DNA from: Mycobacterium asiaticum
Lineage (GTDB): Bacteria; Actinomycetota; Actinomycetes; Mycobacteriales; Mycobacteriaceae
DNA: 64,000 nucleotides
Assembly (NCBI RefSeq): GCF_001668675.1
Contig: NZ_LZKQ01000051.1
Coordinates: forward strand, 1-64,000
Reading direction: 5' to 3'
A program made the translations under genes and the position numbers. Shown in pieces: positions 10,721-19,829 of the stretch; position 1 is the first letter of the stretch, and the number at the start of each line of letters is the position of its first letter. The notes beneath the pieces were generated by a model. The model did not search any database, was not told the origin of the DNA, and saw nothing but the letters and a program-made list of their open reading frames with translations.

Positions 10721-12550
10721 GTGGAATTGTCAGTTGTTGCGGAGGCGCCAGCGGCTCGCGGTGCCGAACTGAGCCAGGTAATCGGGCTTTCAGTCGCTGC
10801 GCTGATCATCACACTGATCATGCTGGCCATCGGGTGGGCGCACCGCACCCGGCGCATCATGTGGCTGGAGAAGTTCGCCGACTGGTTGGGCGTGAAATTC
10901 AGGCGTCCGTCCTGGGTGGCGCTGCCGGTGCTGGTGTACACCACCTCGATCATCTGCGCCCTGTTCGGCTTCATCTGGGACGTCAGCTGGCACATTGGCG
11001 AAGGACGCGATCCCGGGCCGCTGGCAAACCCCGCGCACTACTTCATCATCATCGGCCTGTTCGGCATTTTCCTCGGCGGCATGATCGCGATCGCGCTGCC
11101 GTTCGACGAGCCCGGACCGGCCCCGGTGCGCATCACCGACAACTGGCACGCCCCGGTCGGCGGCGTCCTGATGGCCGGTTGCGGCATGTACGCACTGCTC
11201 GGTTTCCCGCTTGACGACATTTGGCACCGCATCTTCGGCCAGGACGTCACGCTGTGGGGTCCCACACACTTGATGATGATTGGCGGCGCCGGACTGTCCC
11301 TGTTCTCGGTGTTGATGCTGGAGTACGAAGGTGGCCGTGCCCTTCCGGACGCGCCGCCGGAGAAGCCGTTCGTCAAATTTCTGCGCTACCTGTCCTGCGG
11401 CGGGTTGCTGATCGGCCTGTCCGTCTACCAGATCGAATTCGACTTCGGCGTTCAGCAGTTCCGGCTGGCATTCCACCCGATGATGATCGCGGGCGTCGCG
11501 GCGCTGGCGTTGATCGTGGCCCGCATGACGCTGGGCAAGGGCGCGGCGATCATCGCCGCCCTGTTCGCGATCGCGCTGCGCGGTGCCGTCGCGTTCACCG
11601 TCGGTCCGATCCTTGGAGCGCCGCACAACTGGTTCCCGCTGTACCTGGGGCCCGCTCTGGTGGTCGAGATCCTGGCGCTGACCCCGTTGTTCAAGCGGCC
11701 GATCGTCTTCGGTGCCGTCACCGGTCTTGCGGTCGGCACCGTCGGACTCTGGTTGGAGTCGCTGTGGATCGGGGCGGTCTACCACTACCCGTGGCCGACC
11801 AGCATGTGGGGCGAGGCCCTGGCGATGGCGGTGCCGGTGGCAATCTTGATGGGCGTCTGCGGCGCGATGACCGGCATGGTGCTCACCGGGCAACCACTGC
11901 CGCGCCGCGCGATCGGCATCTCGCTGGTCGCGGCAACGGTGGTGGTGATCGGCGCGACGGTGGCCAACGGCCTGCACATCCTCATCCCGAGCCAGAACAC
12001 CGCCACCATCAAGCTGACCGAGTTGCCCAGCGACCCCGGTAAGCGCATGGTCTCCGCCGACATCCAGATCAACCCGCCCGACATGATCAAGGACGACCCC
12101 GACTGGGTATCGATCACGTCCTGGCAGGGGAAGATGGAGAACAACCGCGGTCTGATAATCGACCGCCTGCAGCGGGTCGGCCCCGGGCACTACCGCACCA
12201 CCGAGCCCATCCCGGTCTGGGGCACCTGGAAGACGCTGCTGCGCGTGCAGGACGGCTACACCATGACTGCGGTGCCGATCTATGAGCCGGCCGACGAGGC
12301 GATCCCGGCCCCCGAGGTGCCGGCCCAGCCGGAGATGACCCGCCCGTTCGTGTTCGAGAACACGATCCTGCAGCGCGAGCGGGACCCAAGCGCGCCGGAG
12401 TGGTTGTTCACCGTGGGCTCGATCCTGGTGCTGATCTTCACGTTGATGGTGATCGCCGCCCTGACCTGGGGCGCCGGCCGGATCAACGGTGAGGTGACCC
12501 GACCCAAACGGGTGGAGGAGCAAAAGCACCCGTTGCCAGAAGCGGCGTAG
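10721..12550 (+). CDS. Polytopic membrane protein with C-terminal extracytoplasmic domain, unknown function
   Basis: A 609-residue protein with about ten transmembrane helices in the first 420 residues, an extracytoplasmic domain at roughly 425-560, and a last helix at about 570-590. Histidines sit at membrane positions: VSWHIGEG, NPAHYFIII, GPTHLMMIGG, RLAFHPMMI and GAPHNWF, a pattern suggestive of metal or heme binding. The outer domain (ending GPGHYRTTEPIPVWGTWKTL) looks like the YtkA/FixH beta-sandwich. GTG start at 10721, preceded by GGGAGG. The next gene starts 4 bases after its stop and encodes a cupredoxin-like lipoprotein. I cannot name the family; a link to copper or respiratory oxidase function is inference. 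Confidence 0.75.
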   Translation: MELSVVAEAPAARGAELSQVIGLSVAALIITLIMLAIGWAHRTRRIMWLEKFADWLGVKFRRPSWVALPVLVYTTSIICALFGFIWDVSWHIGEGRDPGPLANPAHYFIIIGLFGIFLGGMIAIALPFDEPGPAPVRITDNWHAPVGGVLMAGCGMYALLGFPLDDIWHRIFGQDVTLWGPTHLMMIGGAGLSLFSVLMLEYEGGRALPDAPPEKPFVKFLRYLSCGGLLIGLSVYQIEFDFGVQQFRLAFHPMMIAGVAALALIVARMTLGKGAAIIAALFAIALRGAVAFTVGPILGAPHNWFPLYLGPALVVEILALTPLFKRPIVFGAVTGLAVGTVGLWLESLWIGAVYHYPWPTSMWGEALAMAVPVAILMGVCGAMTGMVLTGQPLPRRAIGISLVAATVVVIGATVANGLHILIPSQNTATIKLTELPSDPGKRMVSADIQINPPDMIKDDPDWVSITSWQGKMENNRGLIIDRLQRVGPGHYRTTEPIPVWGTWKTLLRVQDGYTMTAVPIYEPADEAIPAPEVPAQPEMTRPFVFENTILQRERDPSAPEWLFTVGSILVLIFTLMVIAALTWGAGRINGEVTRPKRVEEQKHPLPEAA

Positions 12551-12554
12551 CCGG

Positions 12555-12920
12555 ATGACCCTCGTACGCACCCTCGTCACGGCGTGGGCGGGCTTGCTGA
12601 TCTGCGCACTGGTCGCCTGCGGCGGCAACTCGCCCAGCAAGTCCCCCGCCCAGCCGCTGACCATCGACGTCACGATCGCCGGCGGACAGGTCACGCCCAC
12701 CAACGCCACGTTGCAGGCCAAGGTGAAGCAACAGATCGTCCTGCACGTCACCAGTGACACCACCGACGAGCTGCACGTGCACTCGGTGCCCGACCACAAG
12801 TTCCAGATTGCGGCGGCACCGCACCAACAGTTCGAGTTCAGCGTCGATGTGCCCGGCAGCGTGGACGTCGAACTGCATCACCTCAAGCGGACGATCGCCA
12901 CCATCCAAGTCCAGCCGTGA
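12555..12920 (+). CDS. Cupredoxin-like lipoprotein
   Basis: A 121-residue exported lipoprotein. The signal peptide ends in the lipobox LVAC with Cys22 as lipid anchor, followed by a Ser/Pro linker. The rest is a single beta-sandwich of about 85 residues with His74 and His76 (ELHVHSVPDH), His81, His90 and the pair His108-His109, candidates for copper binding; the classical cupredoxin Cys ligand is absent. Sandwiched between two polytopic membrane proteins and overlapping the next gene by GTGA, it probably acts at the outer face of the membrane with them. Confidence 0.75.
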   Translation: MTLVRTLVTAWAGLLICALVACGGNSPSKSPAQPLTIDVTIAGGQVTPTNATLQAKVKQQIVLHVTSDTTDELHVHSVPDHKFQIAAAPHQQFEFSVDVPGSVDVELHHLKRTIATIQVQP

Positions 12921-14284
12921 CCGACGCTCACCCCGTGTCGGTGCTGGCGCACGGCCTGGGCGGGTCGAACGATCTTCCGGTGCCGTACACCTTCGCGCTG
13001 ATCGGCGCGGCGTGGGCGCTGACGTTCACGTTCGCGCTGGTGGCGCTGGCCTGGAAACAACCGCGGTTCGATCCGGACAAACCGGGACACCCGCTGGCGG
13101 ACGCGGTGACCGCCGTGGTCGATTCGCGCGTGGTGCGCTGGGTCGTTGGCGGTTTGGCGTTCCTCTTTGCGGTCTGGGTGCTGATCGCCGGGGTGTGGGG
13201 GCCGCAGAACCAGGCCAATGGCCTGCTGGGCGCGTTTTACGTGCTGCTGTGGGTCGGGTTGGTCGCCGTGTCGCTGTTCTTCGGGCCGGTCTGGCGGGTG
13301 ATCTCGCCGGTCCGGACCCTGTATCTGCTGGTGCGCCGCGGCCTGCCGGAGCGGCTCAGCCGGCCGCGGTGGACGTACCCGGAGCGCTGGGGGTACCGCC
13401 CTGCGGCCTTCGGGCTGTTCGCGTTCGTCTGGATGGAACTGGCCAGCCCGGATTCGGCGTCGCTGACCGCGGTCAAGACATGGCTGCTGGTCTACACGGT
13501 GGTCTTGTTCGTCGGGGCCTGGCTGTGTGGCCAGCGCTGGTTCGCCCGGGTGGACCCGTTCGGGGTGTACAGCATGGCCGTGTCCCGACTCTGCCCGTTC
13601 TGGCGCAACCCCGAGACGGGCAAGATCGTGGTCGGCAATCCGTTCGACCACCTGCCGTCATTGCCGGTGCGTCCGGGCGTGGTGATGATGCTGGCGGTGC
13701 TCCTCGGATCCACCGCCTTCGACAGCTTCTCCGCGGCACCCACCTGGCGCAATTTCGCCGACGGGATCGCCCGGGACGTCCATAGCGTGCCGGAAACGCT
13801 GACCTCGTCGGCGCTGCGCACCGCCGGCTTGCTCGTCTTCATTTCGGTGGTGGCGGCGACGTTTACGCTGGCGGCTCGCGCGACGGGCGGCGTTGATGCC
13901 GAGGAGCGCCGAGCCCTGCCCGGTCAGATGGCGCACTCGCTGATTCCGATCGTGGTCGGCTACATCTTCGCGCACTACCTGACCTACCTGGTGGAGCGCG
14001 GACAGCAGGCCGTGATCGCACTCGCCGACCCGTTGGGCCGCGGGTGGAACCTGCTCGGCCTGGCGGACGCACACGTGGCCTACGTGCTCTCGACGCACCC
14101 GGCGGTGCTGTCCACGATCAAGGTGGCCTGCGTGGTGACCGGACACATCGTGGCCGTCATCGCTGCGCACGACAAGGCGCTGCGGCTGCTGCCCAAGGAC
14201 CATCAGCTCACCGGCCAGCTCACCATGATGCTGGTGATGGTCGGCTACACGTTCATGGGGTTGTACCTGCTGTTCGGGGGCTGA
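12917..14284 (+). CDS. Polytopic membrane protein, unknown function
   Basis: A 455-residue protein with about ten predicted transmembrane helices and few soluble parts. It opens with a His-containing outer segment (MTDAHPVSVLAHGLGGSNDL); other notable motifs are PVWRVISPVRTLY, the Cys/Trp-rich LCPFWRNPETGK loop, IPIVVGYIFAHYLTYLVERGQQ and, near the end, VTGHIVAVIAAHDKALRLL. The repeated intramembrane His residues again suggest metal or heme ligands. GTG start overlaps the lipoprotein stop. No family recognised; it terminates the module and converges on a 2H phosphoesterase gene with a 2-bp gap. Confidence 0.75.
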   Translation: MTDAHPVSVLAHGLGGSNDLPVPYTFALIGAAWALTFTFALVALAWKQPRFDPDKPGHPLADAVTAVVDSRVVRWVVGGLAFLFAVWVLIAGVWGPQNQANGLLGAFYVLLWVGLVAVSLFFGPVWRVISPVRTLYLLVRRGLPERLSRPRWTYPERWGYRPAAFGLFAFVWMELASPDSASLTAVKTWLLVYTVVLFVGAWLCGQRWFARVDPFGVYSMAVSRLCPFWRNPETGKIVVGNPFDHLPSLPVRPGVVMMLAVLLGSTAFDSFSAAPTWRNFADGIARDVHSVPETLTSSALRTAGLLVFISVVAATFTLAARATGGVDAEERRALPGQMAHSLIPIVVGYIFAHYLTYLVERGQQAVIALADPLGRGWNLLGLADAHVAYVLSTHPAVLSTIKVACVVTGHIVAVIAAHDKALRLLPKDHQLTGQLTMMLVMVGYTFMGLYLLFGG

Positions 14285-14286
14285 CG

Positions 14287-14796
14287 TCAGCCGAGGTGAT
14301 ACTCGACGCGCTTGTCACCGTCCCATCGCCGTAACCTGGCGAAGTGGCCGTCGAGCTGAACCGGTCGCCCGGCGATGTCCACGGCCTGGCCCAGATAGGC
14401 GCCGTCGAGCCGCCGGGCGAGCGTGACGTGCGCGGTCCACTGCCCCGGCAGGCTGTTGGCCATCGGTTCGGGCAGCAGGTGCGGACCGCACAGCCGCTGC
14501 ACCTCGGCGTGCAGGTCCAATAGCTCGGGGGACGGCACCACCAGCCGGGTCAACACGACAGTGCCGCGGCCGAATATCAGCGGCGCCCCGACCACACAGC
14601 GCAACGGCAGCCGCCGCACCACCGGCTGAAGCAGCTCGTCGACGTCGGCGTTGATCCGCTGCGATACCGCCACCGTCACGTGCGGCCGGCCGGGCGGTAT
14701 CCGGGCGGGTATGCCCGCGGCCGCCAGCTTGTCCCACATCCGCCTGATCGCGGCCTCGGTGTCCGGGTCGAACAGCAGCTCGATCGAATGCGCCAT
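14287..14796 (-). CDS. 2'-5' RNA ligase / 2H phosphoesterase family protein (Rv1571-like)
   Basis: A 169-residue protein carrying both HxTx motifs that define the 2H phosphoesterase superfamily: HVTV at His39 and HVTL at His123. Members cleave or form 2',5'- or cyclic phosphodiester bonds in RNA or nucleotides; the natural substrate here is unknown. The ATG at 14796 overlaps the bioD stop (ATGA), so it is co-translated with the biotin operon and has the same length as Rv1571. The longer in-frame extension upstream is bioD sequence in another frame and is discarded. Confidence 0.85.
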   Translation of the reverse strand: MAHSIELLFDPDTEAAIRRMWDKLAAAGIPARIPPGRPHVTVAVSQRINADVDELLQPVVRRLPLRCVVGAPLIFGRGTVVLTRLVVPSPELLDLHAEVQRLCGPHLLPEPMANSLPGQWTAHVTLARRLDGAYLGQAVDIAGRPVQLDGHFARLRRWDGDKRVEYHLG

Positions 14797-15473
14797 CAGC
14801 CGACCAACGCCGTGACCCAGTCGCGGTCGAACGCCGCGGCGCTCAGGGCGGCGAAGTCCACACCGATGGCCGCGGCCCCTGCGGGCAGCGCGGCGCGCAC
14901 CGGAGCGAGCCTGGCCAGCGCCACCCGGTTGGACTGCGCCACCGACCCAGGCTCCGCCGGCCAGCTGCCGATCACCAGCCCTGCGCACGGAACACGTTGT
15001 GCTGCAAGCGCTTCCAAGGTGAGGGCGGTGTGGTTGAGGGTTCCCAGCCCCGCGCCGACCACCACCAGCGCCGCAGCGCCCAGGTCCACCGCGAGATCCC
15101 GCAACGTGTAGCCGCCGTCGGCGAGCTCGACCAGCACTCCCCCGGCGCCCTCGACCAGCGTCAGGCGTCCGGGCCGGTCGACGCCGCGGACCAGGCCCCG
15201 CAGATCGGCAGCCGAGGGCAGCGGCGTCCCCGCCCGCTCGGCGGCGGCGGCGGGAGCCATGGGCAGCGGATACCGGGCCAACCCGACCAACTCGGTGACT
15301 CCGGACAAGCGGGCGATCTCGGCGAGGTCGTCATGGCCGTCGCGGGTGCCGGTCTGCACCGGTTTGCACACGGCCACATCCATGCCGGCCTGCCGGGCGT
15401 GGGAGGCCAACGCAGCGGTGGCGACTGTCTTTCCGACACCCGTGTCGGTCCCGGTGACGACCAGGACCGTCAA
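14796..15473 (-). CDS. bioD: Dethiobiotin synthetase
   Basis: ATP-dependent carboxylation of 7,8-diaminopelargonate to dethiobiotin. The 225-residue protein starts with the P-loop [10 protein letters not shown] and has CKPVQTGT (substrate lysine region), [15 protein letters not shown] and [14 protein letters not shown]. Its start is TTG at 15473, overlapping the bioF stop (TTGA); mycobacterial BioD proteins begin in the same place (MTxLVVTGT). Third gene of bioA-bioF-bioD. Confidence 0.95.
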   Translation of the reverse strand: MTVLVVTGTDTGVGKTVATAALASHARQAGMDVAVCKPVQTGTRDGHDDLAEIARLSGVTELVGLARYPLPMAPAAAAERAGTPLPSAADLRGLVRGVDRPGRLTLVEGAGGVLVELADGGYTLRDLAVDLGAAALVVVGAGLGTLNHTALTLEALAAQRVPCAGLVIGSWPAEPGSVAQSNRVALARLAPVRAALPAGAAAIGVDFAALSAAAFDRDWVTALVG

Positions 15474-16621
15474 GGGCGGCGGGCCGCGGCGAGTACGTCG
15501 GTCAGCACCCGGCGGGCGAGTTCGAGTTCGTCGGCGCTCAGCGAGGCACGCGCGGTGAGCCGCAGTCGGGAGGTTCCGACGGGGACCGTGGGGGGCCGGA
15601 AGCAGCCCACCTTCACTCCCGCGTCCAGGCAGGCCGTGGCGGCCGCGAGCGCCGCCTCGGGATCACCGAGGATCACCGACACCACCGCCGACTGCGGGAC
15701 TTCGGCGACGCCGCACGCCCGGGCCAACTCCCTGGCATGCTGCAACACCGCACCCGGTCGCCAGGGCTCGGCCTGCAGGACCCGCAACGCCGCCAGGGCG
15801 GCACCGACCGCGGCCGGGGCCAGACCGGTGTCGAAGATGAACGGCCGGGCGGCGTCAATCAGGTGCGCCCGCACCGCCGGGGGACCCAGCACCACTCCGC
15901 CCTGGCTGCCGAGCGCCTTGGACAGGGTCGTCGTCATCACCACGTCGGGCGCGCCGGCCAGCCCCACCTCATGCAGCAGTCCGCGTCCACCGCCGCGTAC
16001 CCCCAACCCATGCGCCTCGTCCACAATGAGCAGGGCCCGGTGCCGTCGGCACACTTCATGCAATTCGCGCAGCGGCGCCAGGGCGCCGTCGGCGCTGAAC
16101 ACCGAGTCCGTGATGACCACGGCGCGCTCTTCGGCGCGGGCGGCCAGGGCCGCCTCCACCGCGCCGACGTCGCGACTCGGAGTCACCACCACCCGCGCCC
16201 GGGACAGCCGGCAGGCATCCACCAGGGATGCGTGCGAATAGGCGTCGGACACCAACAGCGAACCGGCGCCGGTCAGGCTCACCACCGCGCCCAAATTCGC
16301 GGTGTAACCCGAGGAGAACACCAAACCCGTTGCCGCGCCGACATATTCGGCAAGATCTGCTTCAAATTGTTGATGCAGCTCGGTGTCGCCCGTGACCAGC
16401 CGCGACCCCGTGGCACCGGCACCCCAGACCCGCAACGCCTGCACGCCACCCTCGATGACGGCGGGATGCTGGGACAACCCCAGGTAGTCATTGGAGGCGA
16501 GGTCCAGTTCGGTGGCCACGGCTGGGCGCGGCCGCAGCGAGCGGCGCAGTCCGGCTTCGCGGCGCTGGGTCTCCACCGTGTCCAGCCAGGCCAGCGGGGA
16601 GGTCGTTTCGATCGATGCCAT
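15470..16621 (-). CDS. bioF: 8-amino-7-oxononanoate synthase
   Basis: A 383-residue PLP enzyme condensing pimeloyl thioester with L-alanine. Visible motifs: [45 protein letters not shown] and the PLP lysine in [12 protein letters not shown]. Length is normal. It begins 6 bases after the bioA stop and overlaps bioD. This is the BioF1 of the biotin operon rather than a distant paralogue. Confidence 0.95.
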   Translation of the reverse strand: MASIETTSPLAWLDTVETQRREAGLRRSLRPRPAVATELDLASNDYLGLSQHPAVIEGGVQALRVWGAGATGSRLVTGDTELHQQFEADLAEYVGAATGLVFSSGYTANLGAVVSLTGAGSLLVSDAYSHASLVDACRLSRARVVVTPSRDVGAVEAALAARAEERAVVITDSVFSADGALAPLRELHEVCRRHRALLIVDEAHGLGVRGGGRGLLHEVGLAGAPDVVMTTTLSKALGSQGGVVLGPPAVRAHLIDAARPFIFDTGLAPAAVGAALAALRVLQAEPWRPGAVLQHARELARACGVAEVPQSAVVSVILGDPEAALAAATACLDAGVKVGCFRPPTVPVGTSRLRLTARASLSADELELARRVLTDVLAAARRP

Positions 16622-16627
16622 CGCGGT

Positions 16628-17941
16628 TCAGCCTACGAGGCGTGCGACCTGCACCATCGCCGAGGTGATCTGGGCGATCTCGACGGGCGTGCAGATGTAA
16701 GGCGGCATCGCATAGATCAGGTTGCGGAAGGGCCGCAGCCACACCCCGTGTTCGATGGCGGCAGGGGTGGCGACCGCCAGATCCACCGGCCGCTCGCACT
16801 CGATGACGCCGATGCCGCCGCAGACCCGCACGTCGGTAACTCCGGGCACGGTCCGGGCGGGTTCCAGCCCGGCGACCAGTTCGCCGCCGATCTCGGCGAC
16901 CCGCGACCGCCAGTCCTGGCTCAACAACAACTCGACGCTGGCCACCGACACCGCACACGCCAGCGGGTTGGCCATGAACGTCGGACCGTGCATCAGGGCG
17001 CCCGCCGCTCCGGTGCTGATGGTGCGTGCGATCTCGGCGGTGCACAGGGTCGCGGCCAGGCTGAGGTACCCACCGGTGAGCGCCTTGCCGACGCACATGA
17101 TGTCCGGGCTCACGCCGGCGTGGTCGGCGGCGAACAACTCGCCTGTGCGCCCGAAGCCGGTGGCGATCTCGTCGAAGATCAGCAACACCTGATGCCGGCG
17201 GCAGATGTCGCGCAGGTCGGCCAGGTATTGCGGGTCGTGGAAGCGCATCCCGCCCGCCCCCTGCACAACGGGCTCCACCACCACCGCGGCCAGTACGGCG
17301 GCGTGCCGGGCCAGCTGCGCCTCGAACGCCGCGCTGTAATCCGGGTCGTAGTCGCGCGGCACCCGCGGCGCGAACACCTGGTCGGCCAGCACGTCGGTCC
17401 ACAGCGAGTGCATGCCGCCGTCGGGATCACAGATGCTCATCGGGGTGAAGGTGTCGCCGTGATAGCCACCCCGCCAGGTCATCAGCCGGTGCTTGCCGGG
17501 GCGGTCGAGGCTGCGCCAGTACTGCAATGCCATCTTCACGGCCACTTCCACCGATACCGACCCCGAGTCGCTGAAGAAGACCGTCTCCAGTCCCTCCGGC
17601 GTCACCTCCACCAACAGCTGGGCCAGCCGGGCGGCGGGCTCGTGGGTGAGGCCACCGAACATGACGTGGTTCATGGTGGCCAGCTGGGCGGTCATCGCCG
17701 CGTCCAGCACCGGGTGGCCGTGGCCGTGGATGGCGGTCCACCAGGAGCTCATCGCGTCGATCACCTCGACTCGCTCGTCGTCCCGAACGAGCGTCAGCCG
17801 GGTGCCGCGCGCGCCCACCGCGACCACCGGGGCGACGGCTTCCGCGCCGATGGTGCTGTAGGGGTGCCACAGATGGGCGGCGTCGATCGCGCTGATCTGC
17901 GCGGGCGTCAGCTTGGATCCGGACGTTCCGGCCGCTGCCAT
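16628..17941 (-). CDS. bioA: Adenosylmethionine-8-amino-7-oxononanoate aminotransferase
   Basis: PLP transaminase using S-adenosylmethionine as amino donor to make 7,8-diaminopelargonate. The 437 residues equal the M. tuberculosis BioA length. Class III aminotransferase motifs: [10 protein letters not shown] (substrate Tyr), [46 protein letters not shown], and PLP lysine in [12 protein letters not shown]. The ATG at 17941 (MAAAGTSG) was preferred over one 45 bases upstream on length grounds. First gene of bioA-bioF-bioD-2H gene; a membrane-protein gene diverges from it. Confidence 0.96.
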   Translation of the reverse strand: MAAAGTSGSKLTPAQISAIDAAHLWHPYSTIGAEAVAPVVAVGARGTRLTLVRDDERVEVIDAMSSWWTAIHGHGHPVLDAAMTAQLATMNHVMFGGLTHEPAARLAQLLVEVTPEGLETVFFSDSGSVSVEVAVKMALQYWRSLDRPGKHRLMTWRGGYHGDTFTPMSICDPDGGMHSLWTDVLADQVFAPRVPRDYDPDYSAAFEAQLARHAAVLAAVVVEPVVQGAGGMRFHDPQYLADLRDICRRHQVLLIFDEIATGFGRTGELFAADHAGVSPDIMCVGKALTGGYLSLAATLCTAEIARTISTGAAGALMHGPTFMANPLACAVSVASVELLLSQDWRSRVAEIGGELVAGLEPARTVPGVTDVRVCGGIGVIECERPVDLAVATPAAIEHGVWLRPFRNLIYAMPPYICTPVEIAQITSAMVQVARLVG

Positions 17942-18025
17942 GGAAGCCGAGACTAATGCAGCCGTGACGCCCCGCCGACGCCCCATCGGTCGCAGAAAAG
18001 CCGTTCATCGGGAAGCATGCAGGAC

Positions 18026-18451
18026 ATGACCGCACCTGAAGAGTCCACGGACACACAAACTGATGTGGAGCTGGCGGAGGACAAACCCGAGCTGCGGATC
18101 ATCAGGCTGCGGTTGGTTCCCTGGGACGTGGTCACCATGTTGGTCCTGCTGGCGCTGCTGATCGCCGCGGTCACCATGACCAGTTGGCCGACGCGACTGT
18201 TCGCTTTCACCGAGACGGTTTGCCAAGGCGAAGAGTGCGGACTGGTGCCGTTCGGCGTCGACTATTACATCTATCCGCTGGTGTGGGGCGGCGTCGGCGC
18301 AGCGGTCACCGCGGCTTTGCTGGGCCCGATTGTTTCGTTGGTCAAGGGCTGGTTCATGTGCTTCTGGCCGATCGTGTCGGTCGGCGTCCTGAGTCTGACC
18401 TCAGTGGTCGCTCGCGCGCTCACCGATTTCAGCAGCAACTACTGGCACTAG
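18026..18451 (+). CDS. Small integral membrane protein (Rv1567c-like)
   Basis: A 141-residue membrane protein of unknown function: an acidic cytosolic head, then three hydrophobic segments (about 35-55, 80-105 and 108-128), with two cysteines in the outer loop (TVCQGEECGLVPFG) that could form a disulfide. The ATG at 18026 has GGGAAG at a 10-base spacing; an in-frame ATG at 18017 lies too close to that site. It is divergent from bioA, matching the position of Rv1567c beside bioA in M. tuberculosis, although longer than I recall for that protein. Confidence 0.7.
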   Translation: MTAPEESTDTQTDVELAEDKPELRIIRLRLVPWDVVTMLVLLALLIAAVTMTSWPTRLFAFTETVCQGEECGLVPFGVDYYIYPLVWGGVGAAVTAALLGPIVSLVKGWFMCFWPIVSVGVLSLTSVVARALTDFSSNYWH

Positions 18452-18773
18452 ACCGCCGCGAAGCATCACGCCGCGGCAACACTTGTGAGACCGAAATCAC
18501 AACTGCCGTCACGGAATTGGCCCTGCTAATCACCGTCCGGTCACGTTACGACAAAGAATGTTTGCCGCCTCTGGCCCTCGCTAATCTCTGTTGCCAAAGT
18601 GTCTGTAGTGACTGGTGTGAATAGAACGGGCTGACTGGGCCGTTCACCCCACCAAGTGTCATCCAGCGGCGCTCGGCCCCGACGTGGCGGCCGGTCTGGA
18701 ACGGCAGCGGATGCGCGGTTCACCGCGCTGAGGCACAGAGGGGCCGCGAGGCCCCAGGAAACGAGGGAACGAC
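18452..18773. other. 322-bp intergenic region upstream of ripD
   Basis: No ORF with coding character. It holds an inverted repeat TTGTGA-N8-TCACAA at 18483-18502; the spacing is two bases longer than the mycobacterial CRP consensus, so it is not called as a CRP site. The stretch 18530-18640 is less GC-rich (tcacgttacgacaaagaatg) and probably carries the ripD promoter. GGAACGAC precedes the ripD ATG. Confidence 0.5.
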
Positions 18774-19697
18774 ATGAAACGCGTCTACGCCTTGGCGGCC
18801 GGCCTGGCCATGCTGGTCGCACCCATGGTGACGACCACCGGGCTGGCGGCAGCCGATCCCTACACTCGGGCCTCGGACTACCAGCAACTCGCCGACACCG
18901 TCATCGCGCGCGGGCTCTCGCAGCGCGGCGTGCCGTTCTCGTGGGCCGGCGGCGGTGTCACGGGCCCAACTCGCGGCACCGGGTCGGGCATCAACACCGT
19001 CGGGTTCGACGCGTCGGGCCTGATGCAGTACGCCTACGCCGGAGCTGGGCTCAAGCTGCCCCGGTCGTCGGGCCAGATGTACCGGGTCGGTGAGCGGGTG
19101 CTGCCGCAACAGGCCCGCAAAGCTGACCTGATCTTCTACGGTCCCGAAGGGACTCAGAGCGTCGCTATGTACCTCGGCAACGGTCAGATGCTCGAGGTCG
19201 GCGATGTCGTCCAGGTCTCGCCGGTGCGCAGCAACGGCATGACGCCGTACCTGGTGCGCATCCTGGGCGCGCAGGTGCCGGCGGCACCGGCGCCCGTTCA
19301 ACAGGCGCCCGCACAGCAGGCCCCGGCTCAGCAGATTCCGGGACAGCAAGCCCCGGCCCAGGCGGTGCCGGGACAGCAAGCCCCGGCCCAGGCGGTGCCG
19401 GGACAACAAGCACCGGCCCAGCAGGCCCCGGCGCAGCAGGTTCCGGCGCTGCAAGCCCCGGCGCAGCAGGTTCCGGGTCAGCAAGCGCCGCTGCAGCAAC
19501 CGCCGGTGCAGCAACTGCCGACCCAGCAGGCGCCGCTGCAGCAACAGGCACTCACTCCGCAAGCGCCGGCGCAGCTGCCCGGCCAGCAGACGCCGTTGCA
19601 GCAGGTCCCCGCCCAACCGGCGCCCGCGCAGGCGGTCCCGACGCCGCCGTTGCAGCTGGTGCCGGTGCAGCCGATTCCCGGCGCCCCCGCCCGGTAA
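18774..19697 (+). CDS. ripD: Non-catalytic NlpC/P60 peptidoglycan-binding protein RipD
   Basis: A 307-residue secreted protein with a signal peptide cut after about residue 27 (GLAAA-DP), an NlpC/P60 domain at about 30-165, and a Pro/Gln/Ala-rich tail of about 140 residues. The normal catalytic DCSG is FDASG with Ala80 in place of Cys, and the usual catalytic His before the AMYLG strand is Ser129, so it should not hydrolyse peptidoglycan. M. tuberculosis RipD (Rv1566c) is likewise reported as a non-catalytic peptidoglycan binder. The tail is built from PAQQ/PGQQ units, with exact DNA repeats inside. Probably acts in the cell wall as a scaffold or decoy. Confidence 0.9.
   Translation: MKRVYALAAGLAMLVAPMVTTTGLAAADPYTRASDYQQLADTVIARGLSQRGVPFSWAGGGVTGPTRGTGSGINTVGFDASGLMQYAYAGAGLKLPRSSGQMYRVGERVLPQQARKADLIFYGPEGTQSVAMYLGNGQMLEVGDVVQVSPVRSNGMTPYLVRILGAQVPAAPAPVQQAPAQQAPAQQIPGQQAPAQAVPGQQAPAQAVPGQQAPAQQAPAQQVPALQAPAQQVPGQQAPLQQPPVQQLPTQQAPLQQQALTPQAPAQLPGQQTPLQQVPAQPAPAQAVPTPPLQLVPVQPIPGAPAR
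19341..19430 (+). repeat. 30-bp tandem repeat in the ripD tail
   Basis: Two identical 30-bp units (19341-19370 and 19371-19400, starting ggacagcaagccccggccca) and a degenerate third encode GQQAPAQAVP. Being in frame, unit gain or loss would change tail length without breaking the protein, so the site may vary between strains. Confidence 0.85.
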
Positions 19698-19829
19698 CCG
19701 ACGGAACTTCTCCGCACCGCCGCCACTTGCTCCCTCGCCGCCGGCGCCGCCGTCCAGCGAGAGTGTGAGCGCCTCGCCCGAACGAGCGCTCAGGAGCGAG
19801 TGGCGGTTTTCGGTAAGTTAACGGTGATC

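Noticed and set aside
10790..12799. 669-codon minus-strand ORF
   Set aside because: Antisense to the polytopic membrane protein, with His/Gln/Asp-rich low-complexity sequence and no domain.
18483..18502. CRP-like site TTGTGA-N8-TCACAA
   Set aside because: Spacing between GTG and CAC is 10 bases, not the 8 of the mycobacterial CRP consensus; recorded only as an inverted repeat.
19300..19690. CRISPR-like regular repeats
   Set aside because: The repeats are in-frame codons for PAQQ/PGQQ in ripD without unique spacers.
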